A stretch of 34,508 nt of DNA from Anaerolineales bacterium. GTDB lineage: Bacteria; Chloroflexota; Anaerolineae; Anaerolineales; UBA11858. Position numbers and translations under genes: made by a program. Every line of letters starts with the position of its first letter. Positions within the stretch are counted from its first letter, which is position 1. The stretch spans positions 1-34,508 of the forward strand of contig JAGXKM010000015.1 in assembly GCA_018335275.1 (NCBI GenBank), given 5' to 3'. The notes below the pieces were generated by a model. It saw only the letters and a program-made list of their open reading frames with translations, ran no database searches and was not told the origin of the DNA. Positions 24,647 through 32,892 of the stretch are shown here, piece after piece.

Positions 24647-25336
24647 TCAAGGTAGGATTTGAATCTGCATTTGGTTTAGGTAATCCCATATGAAGGACAA
24701 ACGTTCAACAAGCGCAGAAAGCGCTGATATGTAAACGCCGGCAAATAAGACGCCGAGGGTGACAGCGATGAAAAAGTGGCCGATCTTTCCCAGGAATTGA
24801 ATCAGCGGTCGCTGTCGATCCGTTTGCCCCGGCATGTGTCCTGTGCCAAAGTGAAAATAAATTAAAGTCGTCATGGTTCCCAAAACGGTCATGAGTCCGT
24901 TCAATATCGAGAATATGGTGCTTGATTTTGTAGGGGTTTCAAAGCTGTTTATCGTGCCCAGTAACTGTGGGAAAAGGGTGCCCGTGATCGCGCCGCCGAT
25001 CGCGGAGGCGGCTCCAATCCCGACCAGGATGGCAACCGACCAATTTCCAGCTTTTCGGAGGGGCGTTATCTTCATGAAAAGGAATAAGCTGGGGATGAAC
25101 AACATCAAAGACAACAAACGTTCTCCACGGGTCCCTGTGAAAAGGGGCAGAAACAAACGTGGAACAAGCACGTTGTTGATGGTAATGATCGCTACGTACC
25201 CAGCGGTCACGCCGATGAAGATGTGCGAGGCGAGACGGAAAAGTGGATTATCACCCAGAATGTAACTGAAAACAAGCAGCGTAAACAGAAATCCCAGGGA
25301 GAGGCCGATGAAGTCGCTGAGGTTCATGGGAGACAT
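24647..25336 (-). CDS. Polytopic membrane protein of the MutL-like operon
   Basis: 229 residues with about six membrane segments (LGFLFTLLVFSYIL; HIFIGVTAGYVAIITI; LLSLMLFIPSLFLFM; SVAILVGIGAASAIGGAITG; IFSILNGLMTVLGTMTTLIY; FFIAVTLGVLFAGVYISAL). A short charged C-terminus ends YLNQMQIQILP. No transporter signature is seen and I do not recognise a named family. GAGGAGAGG precedes the ATG, only 1 bp after the stop of the zinc-ribbon gene, so translation is coupled. It probably forms the membrane core with the other polytopic protein of the operon. Confidence 0.85.
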   Translation of the reverse strand: MSPMNLSDFIGLSLGFLFTLLVFSYILGDNPLFRLASHIFIGVTAGYVAIITINNVLVPRLFLPLFTGTRGERLLSLMLFIPSLFLFMKITPLRKAGNWSVAILVGIGAASAIGGAITGTLFPQLLGTINSFETPTKSSTIFSILNGLMTVLGTMTTLIYFHFGTGHMPGQTDRQRPLIQFLGKIGHFFIAVTLGVLFAGVYISALSALVERLSFIWDYLNQMQIQILP

Positions 25337-25337
25337 G

Positions 25338-27266
25338 TCAGGATCCTCTCCTCTTTTGTTTGTTTTTTCGCTGTTTGATGAGGTTCAAGATCCCATTTGC
25401 AAGCCCTCCAATGAAGATGATGAGTATGGTGACGATGATCCCCACATTGAGAGGGAACAAGAGCACAGAGGAGAGGTTTGGGCTTCCGGCTAACTCTTCG
25501 TAAGCCCTCCCCCCCGGCAGCCCGGCCACCAAACCAGAGATCTGTTGGGGGCTGTTTTGAAAATAGGGTCGCACCAAAGGTTCTGCCTGCGCGCTGACAA
25601 TCATAGCCACTTTGTACCTGGAGATGTAGGGGTTGACTTGTTCGATCCACATGCGTGCCGTGGTCGGGTCGTCAGTGATAATCAGGAAGAGGTCGAAATC
25701 TGACAAGGTTTGAATCTCTTTTAAGGGTGGAGAGTCCCAGGCGTTAGCCCCATTGAATGCGATAGGGACGATCTCGCGGGGGGCGATAGAGAAACTGAGG
25801 ACCCCGGCAGCTTGTCCAGGAATGTAGCCAAGGTTTATATAATCTCTCCCGTGCTGGTATTCGAACTCGGATTGTGTGTTGGATATGAAATGTTCAGCCA
25901 GTGAAGGCCCTGTGGCTTGGGTGGAAATAAAAGCCAGGTATGATTCTTGGCGCAGTAGGTGATCGACCACCCCTGATGCTGTGGCGTTCAGTTCCCCCGC
26001 TAGGGCGGGTTGGTAGTCAAAAGCGATCAGTGCCGTATCGCGAGCTTCCATCTCGTCGATCATCTCATACAAAGCAGCGGGTCCATGTTCATCTTTCATG
26101 TGAATGGCTGGGGATGGGGGCGGGCCTGCTCCCCCTCCCGTAATCACACTGGCACCGACAAATATAATCAGCACGATGGCGATCAACCAGCGGAGGACTC
26201 TTTGGGTGGCTACGGATGTCACTTCACCTTTTGGTTTGGCTTTGTGCTCTTGAGAGATAACGTTCTCCAGGAGGGAAGCATATTCTTTTTGCGTTTTGGA
26301 TACTTGTAATTCGAAGGAAAGTTTGGAACCCTCTTCCATACTCGTCTGGTCGATATCCGCCTCGGCAGGGAGGACGCTGGGAATCCCAGCTAAAGGACCG
26401 TAATTCTCGATGTACTCCTCGTCTTCTGCCAGCCCGGAGGTGTCTGATGATTCAACCACGGGGCGCATGGCTTCCACCCACCCAGGTAATTCTCCGGGGG
26501 AAATATCATCTCCCGTTTCAGCGTCTTCTTTTTCCATATCGACAGAGGTAAGCCAGCTGGGAAGTTCCTCGTCAAATAAATCATCGATGACTTCGTCATC
26601 TTCATCAAGCTCAAAGGGCTGGATAGGTCCTTCGCCTGCAGGTGAAGTTTCTTCATCCTCTTCCAGCCATGAGGGAAAATGTCCTTCCTTTTCCTGGGCC
26701 GGTTCGGGAGGAGCGGTTTCTTCCTCATCCTTTTCCGATACAATCGGTTCTGCTTCTCCCGCTTCTTCTTCAGATTGAAGCCAATCCGGAAGTTCCTGCT
26801 TCTCTTCAGTGGGTGTCTTTTCAACTTTCCCTTCCCCTTCGACTTCTGACATCCAGGTGGGAAAAGACTCTCCTTCCGGGGCTTCCTGACCTTTTTCCTC
26901 CTCCACATCCAGCGCGCGAATTCGCTTTAACCAGTCGGTGTCCTCTTTTTCCTCCTCTTCGTCTTCTTCGGAGGGTGTTTGTAAATCGCTGGGCTCTTCC
27001 CCTTCTTCTGCTGCATGCAGGACGTCTAACCACCCCGCGTCACCCTCATCCTCTCCGTCCGGGATATCTTCCTTTACCTCTCCAGTTGTGGCGTCTTGGG
27101 CATTGGAGGGAAGGTCCGGGGGGGAGTCTGGGGTGTCTGGGGATGAGGAGGGTGTTTCTTGGTTTGGAGAAGAGGTGTGTGAAGGCAGGGGGAAACCACA
27201 GGAATCGCAAACTTCTTTTCCTTCAGGATTTATTTTTCCGCAGTTTGGACAATGTATTTCAGCCAT
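25338..27266 (-). CDS. Zinc-ribbon membrane protein with tryptophan-motif array and extracytoplasmic domain
   Basis: 642 residues from the ATG at 27266 (GGGGGTT upstream). A longer in-frame start at 27392 overlaps the upstream gene and encodes out-of-character Arg/Ser-rich sequence. Residues 6-23 are a zinc ribbon (CPNCG and CDSCG). Residues about 30-310 are acidic and disordered, with seven copies of a Trp motif, mostly (L/F)PxW(L/V/M), at W79, 112, 138, 162, 200, 238 and 263. A membrane segment (about 357-377) leads to an outside domain (about 385-595, with FDYQPALAGELNATASG and LIITDDPTTARMWIEQVNPY). A second membrane segment (about 600-630) ends in KQRKNKQKRRGS inside. No family is recognised. 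It is likely a hub linking cytoplasmic partners to the outside. Confidence 0.87.
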   Translation of the reverse strand: MAEIHCPNCGKINPEGKEVCDSCGFPLPSHTSSPNQETPSSSPDTPDSPPDLPSNAQDATTGEVKEDIPDGEDEGDAGWLDVLHAAEEGEEPSDLQTPSEEDEEEEKEDTDWLKRIRALDVEEEKGQEAPEGESFPTWMSEVEGEGKVEKTPTEEKQELPDWLQSEEEAGEAEPIVSEKDEEETAPPEPAQEKEGHFPSWLEEDEETSPAGEGPIQPFELDEDDEVIDDLFDEELPSWLTSVDMEKEDAETGDDISPGELPGWVEAMRPVVESSDTSGLAEDEEYIENYGPLAGIPSVLPAEADIDQTSMEEGSKLSFELQVSKTQKEYASLLENVISQEHKAKPKGEVTSVATQRVLRWLIAIVLIIFVGASVITGGGAGPPPSPAIHMKDEHGPAALYEMIDEMEARDTALIAFDYQPALAGELNATASGVVDHLLRQESYLAFISTQATGPSLAEHFISNTQSEFEYQHGRDYINLGYIPGQAAGVLSFSIAPREIVPIAFNGANAWDSPPLKEIQTLSDFDLFLIITDDPTTARMWIEQVNPYISRYKVAMIVSAQAEPLVRPYFQNSPQQISGLVAGLPGGRAYEELAGSPNLSSVLLFPLNVGIIVTILIIFIGGLANGILNLIKQRKNKQKRRGS

Positions 27267-27271
27267 ATTGA

Positions 27272-27916
27272 TTAACCCCCATAAGGACGATCCGTTCCAA
27301 TGAGAATACGCAAGCCTGTGGCGATGGTCCCCAGAGCGATTCCCAGCAGCAGCCCGCGAGCTCCACCTAAGGCGGGAACTTGGACGATCCACTGACGGAT
27401 CTGGGTCAGAAAGGGAACTTCCTGAGAGAAAATAGATAGAGTACCGATCAATACCATGAGGACGATGAAGAAGAAAATAACAGCGTAAGTGTGCAAGTTT
27501 CTGCGCAGGAAGCGTGTGGCTGCGTATGTGAGACTGATGGCCATCACAGCCATCAAGCTGGTCTCAATGGGAAGTTGAATATATGTGAAAAGCCAACTAA
27601 TAGTCTGGAAATTGGGTTGTCCGAACATATAACTTTGGAACATGTCAAAAAAACCGATCAGAAGGGTGGCTATCAAGGCGAAGACCAAAATCAAGCTGTA
27701 ACCGCTGTTATCGTCGTTTTGAGCCATCTTGCGGATGTGCACTGCGAAGAGGTTTAAAATTCCCACGATTAAAGCCACAGCGGCTAAAACCAATCCAGCG
27801 CGGAGGAAAAGAAAACGCAGGCTGATTAAACCAGGGATAAAGTAACCGGCCAGGACGATGACCCCAACCCCGATAGCAACCGCTGTAGCAAAGGGAGTTT
27901 TGAATTTAATATTCAC
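27272..27916 (-). CDS. Six-segment membrane protein of the MutL-like operon
   Basis: 214 residues with about six membrane segments (AVAIGVGVIVLAGYFIPGL; LVLAAVALIVGILNLF; LILVFALIATLLIGFF; ETSLMAVMAISLTYAAT; YAVIFFFIVLMVLIGTLS; GLLLGIALGTIATGLRILIG) and a short tail DRPYGG. There is no recognisable transporter or enzyme motif. Its ATG overlaps the end of the DUF6754-like gene by 4 bp, and the next gene starts 5 bp beyond its stop, so expression is tightly coupled. It resembles the other polytopic protein of the operon in size and topology but not obviously in sequence. Confidence 0.84.
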   Translation of the reverse strand: MNIKFKTPFATAVAIGVGVIVLAGYFIPGLISLRFLFLRAGLVLAAVALIVGILNLFAVHIRKMAQNDDNSGYSLILVFALIATLLIGFFDMFQSYMFGQPNFQTISWLFTYIQLPIETSLMAVMAISLTYAATRFLRRNLHTYAVIFFFIVLMVLIGTLSIFSQEVPFLTQIRQWIVQVPALGGARGLLLGIALGTIATGLRILIGTDRPYGG

Positions 27917-28695
27917 GAAACCCCCATTAAAATGGATTGAAAGATATCATGCATCCCCAAATATTTCAGGACGATGCCTAAAATCATCAACACGACCAGA
28001 ATCCAGCGGAAAATATCTTGGGTGTTTACGCTTGAAACATGCATTGGTTTCTTTCCAAGATATGCACCGGCGGTAAATATTTCCTCTCCAATCAAGGGTT
28101 CACTGGCGGAGGCATACATGATGGCTTGCGCGGGGAGTTGGGCAGTCCCGGCTATGGTGGGGCTGCTCTGTCGTTCTCCCGCTGTGGTTAACCACGTGAT
28201 TTCATTTCCGTACCAGCCGGCGAGGATATTTGCTGAAACTTGATTTTCACGAATGGTCGTCAGCGTCCCCACAGCATATGAAAAGGGCGTCAAACCCACT
28301 AATTCCCCTACGGAAGACCGTTCATGCCCTTCCGTGCTGATGGCTTCCGAGGTGCCCTGGATGATATCCTGGGCGAGGAAGGAAATGGTTGCGTTCCCAG
28401 TCGTAGCTACAGGAGGGGAGTCACACACGGAGGAGGCTTTTATGATTTCCTGTAAAATGCTTAATCCCGCTAAGGCGGAAGCGGATTGAAGGCTTGTGAA
28501 CCCACCGCGGCCCAGAGAAACATGGAGCTGGGACCCTTCCTCCACGGTTAAACCAATAACCTCTTTGATCCTCCGGAAAGCCGGAATCTGACGCAGGTTC
28601 CTTTCTTTCTCTTGATCCCGGGTCAGGGTGAAAAAAAACATGGATCCTAAAAAGAGAAAAATGATCACGATTCCTGTGAAACCTGTTACCGTCAC
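27913..28695 (-). CDS. DUF6754-like membrane protein
   Basis: 260 residues. A membrane segment at about 6-24 and another at about 231-248 enclose a conserved domain with GRGGFTSLQSASALAGLSIL, PPVATTGNATISFLAQDII, LTPFSYAVGTLTTI, SANILAGWYGNEITWLT, QSSPTIAGTAQLPAQAIMYA and SEPLIGEEIFTAGAYLG. From memory this matches the DUF6754 family of Chloroflexota; no function is known. The many Ser/Thr-Gly turns and SPTIAGTA suggest an alpha/beta fold; which side of the membrane the domain faces is unclear. Second gene of the operon, 20 bp after the first and overlapping the third by 4 bp. Confidence 0.82.
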   Translation of the reverse strand: MTVTGFTGIVIIFLFLGSMFFFTLTRDQEKERNLRQIPAFRRIKEVIGLTVEEGSQLHVSLGRGGFTSLQSASALAGLSILQEIIKASSVCDSPPVATTGNATISFLAQDIIQGTSEAISTEGHERSSVGELVGLTPFSYAVGTLTTIRENQVSANILAGWYGNEITWLTTAGERQSSPTIAGTAQLPAQAIMYASASEPLIGEEIFTAGAYLGKKPMHVSSVNTQDIFRWILVVLMILGIVLKYLGMHDIFQSILMGVS

Positions 28696-28715
28696 CGTGA
28701 TAAACCTCCAAAGGG

Positions 28716-28964
28716 TTATTCTGGTTCGTGGGCGCGCAGGGCCTGAACAAAGCCCTGTGTTTTGTCCGGATCCTCTAAAATACTTGCAAGGTCAGAAGCT
28801 GTTTGGGCTGGGATGAAGGTGCTTAAAATGGGCTCGCTCAAGTACATAATCTGGGCTCCTACCATGCCGAGTGGGCCCAGCGCTTCAATCAATGCAGCTG
28901 TGACATGATGCAACCCCCATTTGTGGAGGTTGCCGCTTAGTTTGTCCCAGTTTTCCTTTCCCAT
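28716..28964 (-). CDS. 82-residue protein, first gene of the MutL-like operon
   Basis: A small, mostly helical protein: NLHKWGLHHVTAALIEALGP, then LGMVGAQIMYLSEPIL and a more polar C-terminus (ASDLASILEDPDKTQGFVQA). The middle is moderately hydrophobic, but not a clear membrane segment. I do not recognise the family. No ribosome site precedes the ATG; an extended -10 ends only 12 bases upstream, which implies a nearly leaderless message. The gene is followed after 20 bp by the DUF6754-like gene. Confidence 0.72.
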   Translation of the reverse strand: MGKENWDKLSGNLHKWGLHHVTAALIEALGPLGMVGAQIMYLSEPILSTFIPAQTASDLASILEDPDKTQGFVQALRAHEPE

Positions 28965-28975
28965 AGCTAAAAATT

Positions 28976-28984
28976 AGTATAGCA
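28976..28984 (-). promoter_or_regulatory. Extended -10 promoter of the seven-gene operon
   Basis: The reverse strand reads TGCTATACT (TG, one base, TATACT). Transcription would start about 28969, five or six nt before the ATG. No -35 is recognisable. Confidence 0.45.
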
Positions 28985-29471
28985 TAGTTTCCCGGAATAA
29001 GAGCCGTCTAAAAAGAATGCGAATATGACTTCTGGTACAGCAGGGATGTTATTTCTGGGCCTTAGAATCCATATCGGGAAAACTTAAGATATTATATATA
29101 TAAGTCTATACAACTGTCCACCCAGGTAAATGAACTTGAGATAGGGCCTATGGGGTTTTCCGGGAAGACGGCAGTCCTGGGGACGAAAATCAAAGGCCTT
29201 CATCGTTTGCCGGCCGTTTACTTTGTTTCTTTTTCTGATACGTGTTTGGCATATCGTCAGCGGAGAATGATTTATAAAGAAAAGAAACCCGTTATCTATA
29301 ACTGAAGGTGAAGGATGAGGTGGGGCCGTAGTGGTGAGATTTTCCTCAGCATTGCGGTTTTATTTTGGGGCCCCTCTATGATACAGACCCCAGTTTTCCC
29401 CGTATCGACAGGTGAGCGTCGGGGTTTAATAAAAATGAGACAGTTCGCGAATGAAGGAAAAAGGATTTATC
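28985..29471. other. Long divergent intergenic region
   Basis: 487 bases between the seven-gene operon and the UMF1 transporter. It has a very AT-rich run (TTAAGATATTATATATATAA around 29084-29103) and a spaced inverted repeat GTTTCTTTT (29225-29233) / AAAAGAAAC (29280-29288). A frame at 29315-29503 runs into the transporter gene in another phase and has no coding signs. I see no RNA gene. Confidence 0.35.
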
Positions 29472-30830
29472 ATGAAAAATTCCGTCAAGAAAACCAACCT
29501 TAAAAAAAGAGACCGCTGGTTGTGGTATTTATATGATGTCGGAAACTCAGCTTACGCTGCTGTGGTCATTCTCGCCATTTATGCAGCGTACTTTAAAGAA
29601 CATGTTGTTGGCGGGGTGGAGGGTTCTCGATTATGGGGGATTTCCGTGGGGATCGCTATGCTGGTGGTAGCCATCATTGCTCCCGTTCTGGGTGTGATTG
29701 CTGATTTCGCGGGCAGCAAAAAGCGTTTTTTGCTCTTTTTCACGATCCTCTCCTGCGGTTCCACAGCCAGTTTGTTTTTCGTTCAAGAAGGGGATATCCT
29801 TTTAGGGATGGTGCTTTTCATTTTAGCTGAGATCGGATACCGCGGCGGACAGGTCTTTTACAATTCCCTCCTGCCGGAAATCGCGGATCGAGAAGATTTT
29901 GGTCGGGTCTCCGGTTATGGTTGGGCCATTGGTTTGCTGGGGGGCATTGTCTGCTTGCTTCTCGTTCTGGGATTGGTGATGAGCTTTGAAGGTACATGGA
30001 TGGTCCGGTTTTCATTGGTGATCACCGCCTTGTATTTCGCGATCTTTGCAACTCCATTATTCCTGTGGCTGCGAGAGAAGGCAGAACATAAACCTTTGCA
30101 GAAGGGAGAAAACTATTTGACCGTCGCGGTAGATCGGTTAAAAAAGACTTTTAACTCCGTTCGGGATCACGGGGAGTTCATTAAATACATCATCGCTTTT
30201 TTGATATACAACGATGGGATCTTGATGATGATCAACTTCGCGGCTATCTTCGGTGTGGTCATGTTCGGCTTGGCCCAGCAGCAGATCATTCTCTTCATGA
30301 TCCTCATTCAATTCACAAGTGTCATCGGCGCGTTTTTCTCGGGGTGGTTAACCGACTTCATTTCTGCCAAGAAAACGCTAGTCATTTTTCTGATCTTGAT
30401 GTTGGGTACAGCGGTGGGGTTATTTTTCACCGAAACCGTCCGGAATTTTTACATCATGGGTGGGTTAGCAGGGTTGGCCCTCTCCTCCGTGCAGGCAGTG
30501 AGCCGGGCCATGGTTGGAAAATTGAGTCCTGCTGGGCGCAGTGCGGAATTTTACGGCTTTTTTGCGGTTGCCGGTCGGACTTCTTCCTTTATCGGCCCCA
30601 CGGTGTATGGTTGGGTAGCGGCAGAGACTGCTTTATGGTTTGAAGCTCGAGGTACGACGGATTCCTTCCTGTGGTTTGAATACTTAAGGGAGGGGACTAA
30701 TTTTGCAGAGCAAATTGGCCAACGAGCGGCGATTATTCCTGTGATTCTTTTTCTCGTGGTCGGGTTAGCGCTCTTGTACTCTGTGGATGAAAAGGGCGCA
30801 GCAGCCCGGTTGGATGGGCCGACATCGTGA
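29472..30830 (+). CDS. UMF1-type MFS transporter (Atg22-like)
   Basis: 452 residues, about 12 membrane segments. The N-terminus carries WLWYLYDVGNSAYAAVVILA, the signature of the UMF1/Atg22-like branch of the major facilitator superfamily. FAGSKKRFLLFFTILSC and the LPEIADREDFGRVSGYGWAI block follow, and the central loop and VQAVSRAMVGKLSPAGRSAE are also typical. Relatives include vacuolar amino-acid effluxers in fungi; bacterial substrates are mostly unknown. The ATG at 29472 has AAAAAGGA seven bases upstream; an in-frame ATG at 29451 lacks one. It converges with kynU with only 10 bp between stop codons. Confidence 0.92.
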   Translation: MKNSVKKTNLKKRDRWLWYLYDVGNSAYAAVVILAIYAAYFKEHVVGGVEGSRLWGISVGIAMLVVAIIAPVLGVIADFAGSKKRFLLFFTILSCGSTASLFFVQEGDILLGMVLFILAEIGYRGGQVFYNSLLPEIADREDFGRVSGYGWAIGLLGGIVCLLLVLGLVMSFEGTWMVRFSLVITALYFAIFATPLFLWLREKAEHKPLQKGENYLTVAVDRLKKTFNSVRDHGEFIKYIIAFLIYNDGILMMINFAAIFGVVMFGLAQQQIILFMILIQFTSVIGAFFSGWLTDFISAKKTLVIFLILMLGTAVGLFFTETVRNFYIMGGLAGLALSSVQAVSRAMVGKLSPAGRSAEFYGFFAVAGRTSSFIGPTVYGWVAAETALWFEARGTTDSFLWFEYLREGTNFAEQIGQRAAIIPVILFLVVGLALLYSVDEKGAAARLDGPTS

Positions 30831-30840
30831 GCTGCGGGGT

Positions 30841-32124
30841 TCAGGTCACCGAAAGATATTCCTCTGAATATTGTAAATATTCCTTCTCTTTCACGATTTG
30901 CTCCATACGCCTGACAGCCTGGTGAAGATCCAGAAAGGATGTATAAAGAGGGGCAATGCCTAAACGCACGTTGTCGGGTTCGCGGAAATCGGGTATGACA
31001 CGAATGTCCGTTTCCTGAGGTTCAATTAATGCCCTGCAGATGCGGTAAGCTTCAGGATGTTGAAGCGTGACATGGGAACCGCGCTCGCTTGCGTCTGTGG
31101 GTGAGCCTAGTTCGTAACCCAGGGGGAAAAGAAATTCTCGAGCCAGGTAGATCAAATACTCTGATTGTTGAATGGATTTTTGGCGAAGGTTCTTGATACC
31201 TGCCTTGAGAATGATTTCCAGAGCCGGTTCCACAGCAAGCAGCGATAGCATGTGAGGGGTGCTGATTTGAAACCTGGTCAAATCCCGGGCAGGGTTGAAA
31301 TTCAGATCAAAATTGAAAGGCGCTTGGGCCCCAAACCATCCCCAGATAGGAGGGATCAATTTGTTTTGTAGGTCCCGGCGAACATATAAAAATGCGGGTG
31401 CCCCCGGACCGCCGTTGAGATATTTATAGGTGCAGCCCACAGCCAGGTCGACATCCCAATCATGGAGTTCCAGGGGAACGGCGCCTGCTGAATGCGAAAG
31501 GTCCCAGAGGGTCAAAGCACCCGCCTGGTGTGCGAGATGGGTCACTTTTTCCATGTCATACATGAAAGCGCTCTTAAACGATACATGGGAAAGCGTTACC
31601 AGGGCTGTGTCATCACCGATTCTCTCCCGGCAGTTCTCCAAAGGAACGGAGAGGGATTGATCTGAGGGGATAAGGTCCAGACGGTGTTCCTCTCCCATGA
31701 GATCGCAGATCCCCTGCAGGATATATAGGTCACTGGGGAAGTTTAACGCGTCGCTGAGGATGGTTTTCCTTTCAGGTCGGGCCTGAAGGGCAGCCAGAGC
31801 CAATTTATAAAGGTTAATGGATGTCGTATCACAGACGATGACCTCGTCCGGACGCGCTCCAATGATCTCTGCTATTTTTGCTCCTACTTCCGCTGGTTTC
31901 TTGATCCAGCCGTCGTTCCAGCCCCGGATCAGGCGTTCACCCCATTGATGCTCAATGGCATATTTCATGTGATCCGGGGTGGCTTGGGGAAGTCTGCCCA
32001 GTGAATTACCGTCCAAATAAACCAGCGTTGGATCCTGGATGACGAATTGATCCCGGAAGGGGGAGAGGTCATCTTGCGCGTCAAGCTGGCGGGCAAAGGA
32101 AGGTTTTGTGGAGTTAAATTTCAT
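30841..32124 (-). CDS. kynU: Kynureninase
   Basis: 427 residues. A PLP enzyme that splits L-kynurenine to anthranilate and L-alanine. Seen: VYLDGNSLGRLP, GWNDGWIKKP, VCDTTSINLYK, ALNFPSDLYI, WDLSHSAGAVPLELHDWDVD (Asp208, His211) and CTYKYLNGGPGAPAF with the PLP Lys234. RFQISTPHMLSL and GSHVTLQHPEAYRICRAL complete the family pattern. Length is normal. GAGGAAG precedes the ATG. It is 48 bp after the SGNH hydrolase and may be cotranscribed with tyrS. No kynA or kynB is in the window, so whether it serves tryptophan breakdown is inferred only. Confidence 0.96.
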   Translation of the reverse strand: MKFNSTKPSFARQLDAQDDLSPFRDQFVIQDPTLVYLDGNSLGRLPQATPDHMKYAIEHQWGERLIRGWNDGWIKKPAEVGAKIAEIIGARPDEVIVCDTTSINLYKLALAALQARPERKTILSDALNFPSDLYILQGICDLMGEEHRLDLIPSDQSLSVPLENCRERIGDDTALVTLSHVSFKSAFMYDMEKVTHLAHQAGALTLWDLSHSAGAVPLELHDWDVDLAVGCTYKYLNGGPGAPAFLYVRRDLQNKLIPPIWGWFGAQAPFNFDLNFNPARDLTRFQISTPHMLSLLAVEPALEIILKAGIKNLRQKSIQQSEYLIYLAREFLFPLGYELGSPTDASERGSHVTLQHPEAYRICRALIEPQETDIRVIPDFREPDNVRLGIAPLYTSFLDLHQAVRRMEQIVKEKEYLQYSEEYLSVT

Positions 32125-32172
32125 GTTTTTCTTCCTCGATTGAAAAACCTGGTTGGTGCAGTATATCCCCTT

Positions 32173-32799
32173 TTACTTGTTGAGGCGGTCCAGAACTACA
32201 GGCAAGACCGTTTCTCCCCAGATCTGGTACATCTTCCCAGAAAAATGCAGCCCATCCTCCGCCAAGAGTGCATTTGACTCTTTCACCCTCCTGGATAGAG
32301 GGGTGATGTCCACGTAATGGGCCCCTCTTGTCTTCGTTAGGTGGCGGTTGATGCTGTTGAAACGTTCAATCTCAGCCCTTATTTGAACCTGGTCCCGCCC
32401 TTTGGCGAATGGGGTCACACTCCAGTCTGGAATGGAAAGCACGATCACCCTTGTCGGATCGCTGGCTGTGAAAGAAAGGGATCTCTCTAAGAGGTTTCCA
32501 AAGTGCTTTCGATATTTATCAACAGGTACGCCGTCATATTGGTCGTTGACCCCGATCTGCAAGCTGACCAGATGGAAGCTCCCGGGACATGTCGTTGAAT
32601 CAAGAGCTTTGATCAAATCTGCGCTGGTCCATCCATTTTGGGCGATGGTCCGGGGGTCCTCTACAGATACCCCAGCATCTCTGACCAGGGAAATTAATTT
32701 CCACGGCCAACTCCCGGCAGCCTGGACCCCCGTGCCAATGGTATAAGAATTGCCCAGGGCGAGGAACCGATAAGGAGGAGAGAGAAATGGATCATCCAT
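32173..32799 (-). CDS. SGNH/GDSL-family hydrolase
   Basis: 208 residues. All four catalytic blocks are seen: GNSYTIG (Ser18, in place of GDSL), IAQNGWTSADL (Gly56), QIGVNDQYDG (Asn85) and EDGLHFSGKMY (Asp182, His185). So it is probably an active esterase or acylhydrolase. No signal peptide, so likely cytoplasmic. Substrate unknown. It lies between tyrS (93 bp upstream) and kynU (48 bp downstream) on the same strand. Confidence 0.9.
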   Translation of the reverse strand: MDDPFLSPPYRFLALGNSYTIGTGVQAAGSWPWKLISLVRDAGVSVEDPRTIAQNGWTSADLIKALDSTTCPGSFHLVSLQIGVNDQYDGVPVDKYRKHFGNLLERSLSFTASDPTRVIVLSIPDWSVTPFAKGRDQVQIRAEIERFNSINRHLTKTRGAHYVDITPLSRRVKESNALLAEDGLHFSGKMYQIWGETVLPVVLDRLNK

Positions 32800-32892
32800 A
32801 GAAAGTGGTGTGTTTAAAGGCCTGAGCCGCAGTTGGATCTAACTGTGCTGCAGGATAAGAGAATTGGGTATTTCCAGGGAGGAGAACCCTCA

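Noticed and set aside
27267-27392. Longer N-terminus of the zinc-ribbon protein
   Set aside because: It overlaps the upstream membrane gene and is Arg/Ser-rich shadow sequence; the ATG at 27266 has a ribosome site and starts right before the zinc ribbon.
29315-29503. 62-residue frame before the UMF1 transporter
   Set aside because: It overlaps the transporter start in another phase, and has no ribosome site or family resemblance.
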